The position numbers and the translations under genes were made by a program. A stretch of DNA of 64,000 bases from Endomychus coccineus (lineage: Eukaryota > Arthropoda > Insecta > Coleoptera > Endomychidae), in contig OY294067.1 in the NCBI GenBank assembly GCA_958510875.1, positions 281,747,242 through 281,811,241 of the forward strand, read 5' to 3'. Below, one piece after another: positions 50,001 to 59,893 of this stretch. Within the stretch, counting starts at the first letter, position 1, and each line of letters starts with the position of its first letter. The notes under the pieces were generated by a model. That model made no database searches, was not told the origin of the DNA, and saw nothing but the letters and a program-made list of their open reading frames with translations.

Positions 50001-53000
50001 GCTCAATTTTTACAATATTAATGCGTTGTATAAGTCATCGTACATCGGTTCACTTTCGTCAACCACGTTGTTTCGACCAGGGATGTTACGAATATTCGCA
50101 TCCGCAATTGCGGAGCTTCCGTATCGATTTGGACATCTGCATCCGTATCCGCATCCGCCACAATCAATGCGAATGAGAATGACAGATTCCTCGGAAAAAG
50201 AAACGGAACAACAAGGACCAGGGACGTCGGGTTTGGTCAGAGGCCATGCTTAAAAAACGATCTTGCTATTTGATGTTGGATTCGTCAAGTGAAGATGAGA
50301 GCCAAGAAACGCCAGAAAATGGTAGCGCTGAAGCTGTACGCAAAAAGTAATTGCTTTCTTACCGAAATAAAAAGAGGGTCAATGTAGATGAAAATCCTCT
50401 TAAATGGTGGAGCGTTCATCGAGAAGAAATGAAACTATTATCACCAATAGCACGCAAATTTTTATCCACACCACCAGCCAGTGTTCCTAGCGAACAATTG
50501 TTCAGTAGCGTGGGTTCAATTTACGAACCTCTACGTAACAGACTTGACCCCGAAAAAGCAGCAATATTACTTTTTATTAAATATAATGCTCCAATTTTTA
50601 GCTTTTCATTCTATACATTTAATAAAAATATCAAGAATTACTCTGATTATTCAATTTCTGCACCCGTAGTTTCTTTTTTGATAAAAGATCTTCACACCCG
50701 CATCCGCGGATGTGAGCCTCCGAAAATCCGCTTCCGCATCCGCGGAATTGAAAAAATCTCCATCCGCATCATCCCTGGTTTCGGCTATCGAAATGTCAAA
50801 GAATGACATTAAAATGAAAGGTTAATTTTGAACATCCAATGTGAGAAACAATTTTAGCCTATTCGGATATTTGAATTATTGCGATATTAATTGTTAGAAA
50901 TTTGTCTTGCAACTGTCCATGAGAGTATTCCCAAATGATTTCACAACAAATATAACTTGACCTCAATACTCACCTCATTAGGAATATATAGAACATACCC
51001 AAGTTCACCAGTGTGTGTGAGATTCATTGTTCTAATCCCATTAGCAAGTCCAACATCCAACATTTTGAATGTAAAAAACGGAAAGTTTTTCGGGCTGAGA
51101 TCCGTGTCGGTTAATTCTGCTAATAAGGTTCGTGAAAAGGGCCCTATTATACCAAGGGCAGTGAACATACTAGTTACATCTGACATAACCACAGTTGATG
51201 GCAAGTGTCGTTGTAACCACATTTTGCATCTAGTCTGCTGAATTGTAGGAGCAATCATCATAAAACTGCAAACGTATAAAGTAATTTTCAGGCACCGCAA
51301 CGCGTAGCGTAAACTTACTGATTCTCTGTGATTCTGGCAAGTGAGCAATCATTTTCGTATCCTCCATACTTATTCTGCATACCTGTGTGCATTATGCTAC
51401 TTACAGGAACGTCGACGTCATTGGAACAAACAAATTGCAAGGCTTTGACAACTTCATTTCCCTTGGACTTAAAATATAACGATTCAATTTCATTCAGTCG
51501 TGAGAACTAGCAAAAACGTCTTACCCATAAATCAATTTTAGTGAACGAGGAATAATCACAAATACCAACTCCCTCTCTGCAAGCGGCATATTCTTTGGCG
51601 ACATGATCAAACCAATGTGGCTTGCCAAAAGTATTAGTGGAAGCCATTTTATAAGGTGTTGACCAATCCTGATCACCTAATATCAACAAGAGTACCATAG
51701 AGAACTCGATTAATTTTCACAGCCTTGTATAGTCACTTACTTACTTGTGTGCTCCTTGGTGTCAAACCATGTTGGTCGTTCGTAACCCATTACTTGGCCG
51801 AAAACCGCTCCAGCTTCCATAAGCTTAGGATAAACAGGCGACATTCTGAGATTTCGACCTGTCTGAAACTCGTGAAATGGGTAATTAATACCGTAGTGCA
51901 AGCCAGGAACTTCAACAACTCGATCCCTTAGAAATTTCCTGTTGTTGTGTAATCCCAGGAATCGTGAAACGTCCAACTCATACATATCAAAGGTTGTTTC
52001 ACCTTGAACAATCTTTTCTGCTGTTGCTTGACCAACACCTCCAGCTGCTGATATTCCAACTGTTTTCATACCGGCGGCAATTAAATAGTTGGCAATCTGA
52101 AAAAATATTTATAGAAATAATAATAATAAAGATTCTTGACCCAGGTATGAATTATATATAAATATATAAATAGATCACATTAACACTTATGCTATATGTT
52201 TTCGTTTTTACGTACGTTTCGGTCTCACGACCATCATCATTAGACTTATTATGTCTAAAACTGGATTACTTAAAACTAATTGTATTACACGTCCTTATCG
52301 CTCCAATCTCAATTAAAATGCACACGTCGCCAAAACGAACAGAAACCTTGCACCAACATGTTATAAAAAAAGTGTTATAAACAGCCATACAGATCGCGCG
52401 GTTAAATTGTCCACACACAGAGGACCGTCCCAAAAATGTAAAAATTGTTCGTAATACACTGGAAATGAATGGTTACCCAAAAACATTTTTCAATCCTATT
52501 GTAGTATAGGAATCTTCCATTCCTATACGAGATTACCTAAAATCCCTAAATTATAGAATGCGACCTTATTTCTATTAGTAATGTTATTAAGTATATGTTT
52601 ATATCTCATAGCTGACCCACAAAGCAATATGTTTACTGTTGCGTTATATTAAACATACTGTTTGGCACAGCTACCTTGACATCTTAGACTAGATTAACTA
52701 GGACAATAACAATAACAGTATATGACATTATTATATATTCGTACCTTTATATATTGACATACATCATTCAGATAGTGATATAATAGTCATCAATCATTAT
52801 TGACGGTATTGTCATTGATTTGTATCTGTACCAATTTTTATTATGTTGAGCGAGACATTAAGTCATAATGGCGTCGAGTTCTACGTTAAGTAAAGTGTAA
52901 CTCTTTTTATAAGTGTGTGTTTCTATTCCTATGCCTCCACCAGGACCACGGGTTAGCTTAGGGCAAACCGCCCGTCTTTAAGATCTGGTCCCCACACTAT

Positions 53001-56000
53001 CATTAAAGAAAGAATAAACAAAATCTATAATGGATCTTCATATATAAATAACATAAAAAGTAATACAGACAATTGTATAACATTACCATACCATACATTT
53101 CGGAGACCTCAGACAAAATTAAGAAATGTTTGAAAAAGTATGATATAAATGTAACGCATAAGCCTACTAACTGTGTTGGAAAATATTTCTCAAATCTAAA
53201 ACCTTTAATACCTAAAGATAAACAAACCCACACAATATACAAAACAAATTGTTTAGATTGCGATGGGTCTTAAACGGGAATCTCTAAACAATATTTACAA
53301 AAAAGAATGTATGGCCATAAGTATAGCACAAGAAACAAAAACTTAGAAAATTCCACCGCCCTTGCTGAACACTGCTTTGATTATAACCATCAATTCGATT
53401 ACAAAGCTGTTAATATTTTAACTAAGGATCTATGCTGGAGATGATTCACATAAAACGTGATTCCAAATCTGTAAATCATAGGACAGATATTCAGACATTA
53501 AGTCAGATTTATACTAACTTAATTAATTAAAACTCTTGCAAATTCCTACATGCGTCTTTATAATGTTAAAAGTATATTTTAGGTAGAATGTCAAAAGTAT
53601 ATTTCCAATAACTGACAAACATTTTCTATTAGCTCGTAAATCCACCATCTGGTCTGAAAGTGGATACTTGAACCTAATGTTCTCGGTTTCAGACGGTCAT
53701 AGACTTTGTTGACATGAATTCGCATTTATTAAGAGTACTGCTTAACAGTGGATTCTTGATATATTTTACTTATAACATTGATTTGTTACAATTTCGATTA
53801 TTCGTATTCCTGTTCGTTTCGGCGACGTGTGCAGTTTAATTGAGATTGGTGCGATAAGGACGCGTTGTGTTGATGCAATTAGTTTTAAGAAATCACATTT
53901 TACACATTGATTCTGATGATGGTCGTGAGACCGAAACGTACGTAAAGACGAGAAAATATAAAGTGTCAATGTGATCTATTTCCCGAGAATTTATATATAA
54001 TTTAGAAATATTGTAAGTGTAGTTCACATAGAATTTAAATTACCTCTGGAGCTTCACCAACAATCCATTTACAATCTGGACTGAACGCCTCAGGTCCATT
54101 GCAAAGACTATCTAATACCGCTGACCCTAAACTAGGTACCCTATGCAGCAGTTGTTCTAATAATACATGGAAATGATCCCAGTCTGCTGTGAGTACTCTT
54201 TCTGGAAGTATGATTGTAAGATAATCGCTGAAGTTTTTCAAAATATGTTCCTCACCTGGACTACCATCTTCAAAAGTGGGTTTTGCTACAGGTTCAAATC
54301 CACCAGCTAATAATCTCCCGTCATTTTCTCGAAAATAAATGTAGCCATCTTGATCGCGTACCACTGAAAATGAAGACAGATTAATTAATGATTTTCGATT
54401 GCAAATGTTTAATAAAAACTATTACCTGGAGTCATTGGGTCTAGACCTGGGATTGGTTTGGTATGAAGATAGTAGTGTTCTACGGCATGTAAAGGAACCT
54501 TAACATAAGGTTCAGATAATTGCCCAACACCTCGAGCCCAGAATCCAGCACAGTTTATGAAATATTCACAATTAATGGAACCCAAATTTGTATCCACGCC
54601 AGTCACTTTTCCAGCACTTTGTGTTACTCTTTGAACTTTACAATTCTCCATTACAGTCACACCTTAAAAATAAAAATTGAGATACTTTAACTCAATTTGA
54701 TCCAGAATGCAAGAAAGTTCCTATTATCTACAAACATGGTTCCAAAAAATCAGAAAGACAATGGAGCAAAAAGAATGTTTATACTTATGTTATTAATTGT
54801 TTGTAACAAGAATGGCAGATATTCACCCAATTGTTTTGCTTCATTCACTATAGCCTTACAAATTTTATAGGGATCTCCTACCCCATCACCTGGTATCCAA
54901 AGACCTCCTAAAATATCGTCGATGTGTAGTAATGGGCATTTTTCTTTACATTGTTGAGGTGTTAAAATTGAACATTCTACTCCCCAAGATCTTGAAAGAA
55001 TATGTAAAGAAATATATCATTTCGATGTGTGACAGACAACTTGAAATGTTTGTAAATACAATTATGTTCCAATATAAGAGAAAACAAGAAGTGATCAGAA
55101 GTAATGAATATGAGAGGTTGGGTTAGTTAAGAATATGCATTAAGAGTTAATAGTAGAGGAAATGAATGCATGAAAAGACCCTAATCTCTTATTTTTTTGT
55201 AATGGGATGGATCTGGATGAAACCTTTTGCATTCGCTTCATTTTTGGACCAATAAACTTTGTTAATCTTTAGATTTTGGCGGTCACACCCCCTCTTTTTG
55301 CTAGAGGGGTTGTTAGCAACCCCATTTTCTATTTCGCTGAGTTCTTAACCGAATTCCTTCAAATTTACATACAGAGGTTTTGAGGGGTCAGCGATTACGA
55401 GTCCGACGAGAAAATTTGAAAATTCGAAATGGCGGTTACAAAATGACGGGTTAAAATATAAAAATGCATTTTGTAGCATAACTGATGATTTTAGAGAAAA
55501 ATACCAAGAGTCCAAAAGTGTTTAGATTTCAATTTAGCACACCTTATTTTTATGACTCATATATCACCACTCATCAACCACCTCTTAGTCGACCTCTTAG
55601 TTATCCCCACGCTGCAAAAAAATCTAAAATTGTCATTTGCAGCCATGATTTTGATTTTAGAGAAAAATTTCAGCATACAAACATTTTTCTAAATTCAGGT
55701 TTTTGTAGGAATTGGCCATTTTTAATGTCATTTACTACTCCCCTCCACTTTCCCCCACTCCTAAAATTTTAAATACATTTTCGGGCCATTCTATATTGGT
55801 TTTAGGCAAAATTGATAAGACACAAAAAGTGTTTAGAATACAATTTTACGTATTAAAACTATATTCATATGTTCACTTTCTACCCTTTTTTACCTTGAGA
55901 GGGCGAATTTTCCCTGTAAATAGGGAAATGTTATATAAAAACAGGTGAAAATCATATTTGAAGAATATTCCTTCATTCTGCACCCTATCAGATAGATCTC

Positions 56001-59000
56001 CAAGGGGTGGGGGTGAAGTCACATGCTGCATCGCTATATATAGGACGAAATAAAATGCCTATTTTTTTCATATGTACAAAATATTATGAAGTATATATTT
56101 TAAAAATGTAAAAAATTTTTAAATTCACTTACCATCATGTATACGTGGGACGTTAGTTAACACATGTCGATACTCATCGACTCCTTCCACTCCCAATCTT
56201 ATATTTCGTCTTGTATATAGCGATGCAGCATGTGACTTCACCCCCACCCCTTGGAGATCTATCTGATAGGGTGCAGAATGAAGGGATATTCTTCATATAT
56301 AATTTTCAAGTGTTTTATATAACATTTTTCTATTTACATGGGAAAATACGGCTCTTTTACGAAATAAGTAGGGATGTTCACCCACTCAAGGTAACAAGGG
56401 GTTGGAAGTGAACATATGAATATACTTTTATTACGTAAAATTGAATTCTGAACACTTTTTGTGTCTTGTCAATTTTGCCTAAGACTGATAAAATGGCCCG
56501 AAAATGAATTTAAAATTTTTGTGGTGGGGGAAAGTGGAGGGGGCTAGTAAATGACATTAAAAATGGCCAATTCCTACAAAAACCTGAATTTAGAACATTT
56601 TGTATCTTGATGTTTTTCTCTACAATCAAAATCATGGCTGCAGATGGCAATTTTAGATTTGCAGCGTGGGGGTAACTAAGAGATCGGCTAAGAGGTGGTT
56701 GAAGAGTGGTGATATATGAGTAATAAAAATTAGATATTCTTATGCAAAATTGAATTCTAAACACTTTTGAACTCTTGGTATTTTTTCTAAAATTATCAGT
56801 TAGGCTACAAAATGAATTTTTATATTTTAACCCGCCATTTTGAATATTCAAATTTTTTCGTCGGATTCGTAATCGCTGACCCCTCAAAACCCCTGTATAT
56901 AAATTTGAAGGAATTCGGTTAGGAACTCAGAGAGATAGAAAATTGGGTTGCTAACAACCCCTCTATCAAAAAGAGGGGTGCGACAGCCAAAATCTAAAGG
57001 TTAACAAAGTTTATTGGTCCAAAAATGAAGCGAATGCAGAAGGTTTCATTTAATCCATCCCATTACAAAAAAATAAGAAGTTCTTGCATTCATTTCCTCT
57101 ACTATAAGCAAACTTAGCTCAAACATCAATGAAACAACTTAATTAAAAAATATTGCTAGTGGAAGTGATGATACAATTAATTGTTGAAGAATGTAGATTT
57201 TTATAATTTTCATCATTCTACTTCATTTAGTTGAGACTAATTTGTATGTTGTTTACATTAGGTATTAAATATTGGATTGAATTATTTGGCTGCTTAAGGT
57301 AAGAAATTCAAATCGCTGAAATAATGCCATTCAATCAACTTATAGTCCAGGCAACGCACCGGAAAATAAAACTATAGTAAGCTAGAATTTACATTTTTTT
57401 TTGCAATTTGTTCCTAATACCCCATAGATCATTCATGACTATCAAGACCGCGGGGGTCGACCTTTCTACCCCCCAAAACGGAGTTTCAACTCCTCAGAGG
57501 AGCATTCTTACAAAAACAATCCAAAAGTTTAGAAAATTAATGAATTAAGAGCCGAAAATGACCCCTAGTGTGTTTTTTGGGTCGCTGATCATGATACCGC
57601 AGTTATTTTTCTAGGAAAACTCCCTCCAGATGGAAAATCTGGAAAATTTATATATAATAAATAATATATAATTTTGTTTCAAAAATGACCTCTAGAAGAT
57701 TTTTTGGGTCGCTGATCTCGATTCCGCTGTTATTCTTCCCAAAAAACTCTCTCCTGATGGAAAATTAGAGAAATTTGAGATTTTCCTGATGCAGTTATGA
57801 ATAATAAAGTATAATTTTGTTGCAAAAATTAACTCTAGTTGGTTTTTTGGGTCGCTGATCATGATTCCGCAGTTATTTTTCCCAAAAACTCTCTCCAGAT
57901 GAAAAATTAGAGAAATTTGAGATTTTCCTGAGATGGTTATGAATAATAAAGTATAATTTTGTTGCAAAAATGACCTCTAGTAGGGTTTTTGGGTCGCTGA
58001 TCACGATTCCGCTGTTATTTTTCTCAAAAAACTCTCTCCAGATGGAAAACTCGGGAAATTTGAGATTCTCCTGAGACGGTTAAAAGTATAATTTTGTTGC
58101 AAAATGACCTCTAGTCATTTTTGCAACAAAATGATACTTTATTATTAATAACCGTCTCAGGAAAAACTCAAATTTCCCGAATTTTTCATCTGGAGAGAGT
58201 TTTTTGGGGAAAATAACAGCGGAATCGTGATGATCAGCGAACCAAAAAACATACTAGGGGTCATTTTCAGCTCTTAATTCATAAATTTTCTAAACTTTTG
58301 GATTGTTTTTATAAGAATGCTCTTCTGAGGGGTTGAAACCCCGTTTTGGGGAGGTAGAAAGGTCGACCCCCGCGGTCTTGATAGTCATGAATGATCTATG
58401 GGTATTAGGAACAAAATGCAAAATAAATTTTGAAATTCTAGCTTACTATATATTTTTTTTATTATGGCCTTTTTCCCAGCTTATTGCCTGGACTATTAAT
58501 TTTGTTTTTCAATATCATGAATCTAAGATATGTTTCCATGAAGCATTAGCCCCCCTAGTTAGAAATATTATGATCATTTAGAAAACATCTTAGTATGAAT
58601 ACATACATACATATCAGCCACAAGTGGATCAGGTGTAGTTCAGATCATGCAGAATTTCATCTGTGAATAACCATTTGATTGAACATTCAACCATTACATG
58701 CAAAATTTAACAGAGGTAATTTAAAATACATTTTTCAAGTAAATTAGAATATGAAGTTAGTCAAAGTTTTGAAATTATAAGTCTTAGAAGGATCTTCAAC
58801 TATGAGTGTGAAATTGATTATACCATAACACATACACTGATTGTGCCTTCATCCTTCTGAATACTGTCATTCGATCTCGAGTTCTAGCAACATTTAAGCT
58901 ACCACATTGTTTCCAGCCTGTGTCAAAGCCTTTTGATTCCAATTCTTCATATAGTGATACACTAGACTTTGCAAGCTTTACCTGAGCCAAAGTAGGTTTG

Positions 59001-59626
59001 AAAACTCCTATAAGACCTGACGAATTCCAAGTAGTACCACCTCCTATCCTGAAAAAGGTAATCTGCTTATTGTGTGATTAACAGTGATACTGAATTTTTT
59101 GTCTTTACATGTGAAATGTACCAAAGGATTGTTAAATATATGAACAGAAATTCAATATTATCTTAAATTGTGTAATTTGTTCGAAATCTGCCATAAGGGT
59201 CTGAAGCGTATGGTCATATTCGAAAAGTTGAGTAATAGTAGAGTACCTTGAAAATCGTATTAATTACATATATCAAGCTACATCATGAGGATAATATAAT
59301 TTTGATTCAATTTCATGAAAACACCCCCATAACTCAAATTAGATGGAAATTTACCTAGTTTGTTCGAACAAAACAGTTTCTGAACCCCATCCTAATTTGG
59401 CCAGGTTATAAGCAACAGATGCTCCCATAACACCTCCCCCACAGATAACGACCCTAGCATTTCGGGGAACTGTAGATGTACTTTCGCTAGAAACATTTTT
59501 CGATTTCGACTCCCAGTTTTCTACAACTGTCCTATCACTACTTTTTAATCTAACTTGTATATGTTTGACTTGTGTTATTATTGCGTTTCTAATTAACATT
59601 TCCGATGTATTTTTCATACACTTCAT
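44006..59626 (-). CDS. Pdpr: Pyruvate dehydrogenase phosphatase regulatory subunit, mitochondrial, 13 exons
   Basis: Non-catalytic subunit of mitochondrial pyruvate dehydrogenase phosphatase; in mammals it lowers the Mg2+ sensitivity of the catalytic subunit. I assembled 13 coding exons from GT-AG junctions with compatible phases: 59355-59626, 58836-59048, 54827-54990, 54426-54662, 54044-54363, 51745-52096, 51525-51676, 51319-51467, 50974-51265, 46636-46815, 46375-46578, 45611-45717, 44006-44135. They total 2772 nt (923 residues plus TGA), close to the vertebrate length. An N-terminal basic stretch fits a mitochondrial presequence. The FAD Rossmann motif GGGVMG lies at residues 63-68. The DAO-type oxidoreductase half is followed by glycine-cleavage T-like domains. 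PDPR rather than sarcosine dehydrogenase is indicated by segments such as CGSLNVARTRDRM, YANGIRT-like LANGIRTMNLTHTGE, AGYYATRALRVEKFYAFWGQ and DFIGRDALL. The intron between exons 7 and 8 is only 57 nt; others are swollen by transposons. The start is the first ATG of the open first exon. Family assignment is from recalled homology and is very likely. Confidence 0.93.
44575..44960 (-). mobile_element. jockey-type element 3' fragment (copy 2), in the last PDPR intron
   Basis: About 300 bp matching the minus-strand jockey fragment at 11.2-11.5 kb. Shared landmarks include AAGTCTGGTAG, GAAGAAGTTCGGC and GACCATGGAAATAT. A short plus-strand piece at 44878-44950 reads TLSWDDHVRSIVKTAQKL, also reverse-transcriptase-like but inverted. 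It therefore looks like a rearranged pair. Confidence 0.65.
45780..46020 (+). mobile_element. Possible mariner N-terminal relic in a PDPR intron
   Basis: The plus strand reads IKDRLVGVYGQNSPTYSVIK followed by LSKRFRLG before a stop. This resembles the N-terminal helix-turn-helix of mariner transposases (VYGxxAPSYxTVxxW). No terminal repeats seen. Weak support. Confidence 0.35.
47005..47260 (-). mobile_element. Non-LTR retrotransposon 3' tail
   Basis: On the minus strand the sequence ends in AAATAAAGATTATTATTATT, the microsatellite-like 3' terminus common in CR1/jockey-type elements. An A/T-rich UTR-like stretch precedes it. No coding part could be read. Confidence 0.4.
47350..47640 (+). mobile_element. 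Ty3/gypsy integrase fragment
   Basis: Degenerate plus-strand reading. It has an integrase zinc-binding region (LTHDLPTAGHARVSKTFNRL, then RYY, then MRWDVAKHV and CLAHK), followed by the start of the catalytic domain (EMISIDLVRPLP). Stops and a frameshift are present. No LTR was recognised around it. Lies in PDPR intron 9. Confidence 0.75.
47940..48361 (+). mobile_element. Non-LTR retrotransposon C-terminal fragment
   Basis: Near 48210-48350 the plus strand reads FECPALIRARFTWLD followed by a GFCRATGYLD-like end. This is the zinc-knuckle and C-terminal tail seen after RNase H in R1/jockey-type elements. Here it precedes an RNase H fragment, so the two pieces are rearranged or come from two copies. 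Degenerate upstream part. Confidence 0.6.
48362..48720 (+). mobile_element. R1/jockey-type non-LTR retrotransposon RNase H fragment
   Basis: Open frame resembling the RNase H domain found in I/R1-type elements: ILQAEILTITCCSQIALEE, then SDSKTALAALNS-like DSKTALAALNS and LTLFWVTGQPGRGGNEI (normally WVPGHSGxxGNE). The conserved His of the GHSG motif is changed. Truncated at its right end by the mariner copy. Confidence 0.75.
48731..49382 (+). mobile_element. mariner element, 3' part, in PDPR intron 9
   Basis: Runs from the middle of the transposase to the 3' terminal repeat (GGGACTTTTCACCTTGCCCT ... CGTA, ending 49382). Frames are broken. Pieces recognisable include WDAHGIVHI, YYADLLDRFD, LRKWLGGKIF and AETNAYSE. 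The 5' end joins directly to an R1-type RNase H fragment. Same family as the copies at 6.3 and 26.4 kb. Confidence 0.85.
48771..50970. other. Remainder of PDPR intron 9
   Basis: Apart from the mariner and hAT copies listed separately, the stretches 49383-50069 and 50786-50973 show no recognisable coding or repeat structure. Confidence 0.4.
50078..50777 (+). mobile_element. hAT element, internally deleted, in PDPR intron 9
   Basis: Termini CAGGGATG and CATCCCTG bound a 700-bp element. It is flanked by 8-bp near-identical target duplications (GTTTCGAC at 50070-50077, GTTTCGGC at 50778-50785). An open frame at 50351-50806 contains the hAT C-terminal dimerisation signature: NPLKWWSVHREEM, then FLSTPPASVPSEQLFSSVGS and NRLDPEKAAILLF. 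The N-terminal zinc-finger and most of the catalytic region are missing, so it is nonautonomous. Subterminal repeats of GCATCCGC occur at both ends. Confidence 0.88.
52207..52246 (-). ncRNA. Degenerate hammerhead-like motif, left end of the Penelope-like insertion
   Basis: Same motif as at 53.9 kb but inverted, so in PDPR sense. The core reads ATGATGA instead of CTGATGA (complement at 52234-52240), changing an invariant core C. The stem I strands no longer pair. Stem II and GAAAC are kept. Probably inactive. Confidence 0.6.
53905..53953 (+). ncRNA. Hammerhead-ribozyme-like motif, right end of the Penelope-like insertion
   Basis: Core CTGATGA at 53913-53919, stem II GGTC/GACC with loop GTGA, GAAA at 53933-53936, then ACGTACGT as short palindromic stem III and the expected cleavage position after the following A. 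The catalytic core is intact. Stem I is weak: only about two pairs are possible between the 5' flank and AAGAC. It is antisense to PDPR. Confidence 0.6.
55151..57104. mobile_element. Large foldback element with ~900-bp arms in PDPR intron 2
   Basis: Left arm about 55151-56050, right arm about 56203-57104, inverted and similar along their whole length. Examples are TAGTAGAGGAAATGAATGCA at 55151-55170 with its complement at 57085-57104, and CAAGGGGTGGGGGTGAAGTC near the inner ends. The asymmetric centre is about 150 bp. No transposase or reverse transcriptase is visible. It lies between PDPR exons 2 and 3, so the PDPR pre-mRNA contains the full hairpin. Confidence 0.85.
56133..56209 (-). other. 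Exon-like open segment in the centre of the large foldback
   Basis: On the minus strand this 77-nt segment is preceded by CAAG, followed by GTAAGT, and is open in one frame (codes ...LGVEGVDEYRHVLTNVP...). It sits almost exactly in the non-repeated centre of the 900-bp inverted repeat, in the PDPR sense direction. PDPR itself does not need it: exons 2 and 3 join with the same spacing as in other PDPR proteins. It may be a captured exon or chance; I do not recognise the peptide. Confidence 0.3.
57342..58496. mobile_element. Foldback element with internal ~140-bp tandem repeats, in PDPR intron 2
   Basis: The outer ends are a perfect inverted pair (ATAGTCCAGGCAA at 57342-57354 and its complement at 58484-58496). 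The inverted arms extend about 270-350 bp inward with substitutions. Between them is a head-to-tail array starting near AAAATGACC(C/T)TCTAG. It contains units 57555-57680, 57681-57823, 57824-57965 and 57966-58100, then a partial unit that flips into the inverted arm. No transposase. The design resembles nonautonomous foldback or satellite-seeding MITEs. Confidence 0.8.
57555..58114. repeat. Tandem repeat array, four units of 126-143 bp plus a partial
   Basis: Each unit starts with a CTCTAG-like segment, continues through TTTTTGGGTCGCTGATC and a CTCTCCAGATG-like segment, and ends ATAATTTTGTTGC. Divergence between units is moderate. Spacers are absent, which rules out a CRISPR array. Confidence 0.8.
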
Positions 59627-59893
59627 AACTGATTATTTTTCCAACATAGGATCATTATAGCAACACATAAGATATTTCAAAATAAAATATTTTAAATAAC
59701 TTAATGATATGGGTTAAAGCAAGGACATGCATCGAACAATGAACACTGAAATAGTTCCTTGGCAGAGAGAAAGTTATTGGATTGGATTCAAGCCAGAGCA
59801 TTATAATATATGTTATGAGCATTTAATATTGACGTTGATGGCCATAGATAACTCTACTAATAGAGTTATCTATGTTGATGGCCCTGCGCAGAT
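59592..59893. repeat. PDPR 5' segment, source copy of a local duplication
   Basis: Contains the PDPR start codon, its first dozen codons and adjacent upstream sequence. It matches 63549-63770 with substitutions, a gap of about 50 bp near 59705-59760 and the palindrome insertion described separately. Same orientation in both places. Confidence 0.75.

Larger units (their letters stand above)
52130..54005. mobile_element. Penelope-like element insertion with inverted termini, in the PDPR intron between exons 5 and 6
   Basis: The ends are inverted copies. The left end, 52130 to about 52370, carries on the minus strand the same ribozyme-like sequence that the right end, about 53800-54005, carries on the plus strand. 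Between them, at about 53070-53470, the plus strand reads a degenerate Penelope C-terminal region (PYISETSDKIKKCLKKYD, YKTNCLDCDG, LAEHCFDYNHQFDYK). This is the segment leading into and through the GIY-YIG endonuclease domain. The reverse transcriptase core is missing. Stops interrupt the frame. Confidence 0.75.

Noticed and set aside
50957..51241. Plus-strand 94-aa frame
   Set aside because: Antisense shadow of PDPR exon 9.
57555..58114. Regular repeats resembling a CRISPR array
   Set aside because: Units are directly adjacent, over 120 bp long and diverged; there are no short repeats with unique spacers, and the host is eukaryotic.
44006..59626. Sarcosine or dimethylglycine dehydrogenase as identity of the minus-strand gene
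   Set aside because: Segments and exon joins follow PDPR along the whole length; dehydrogenase-specific stretches are absent.
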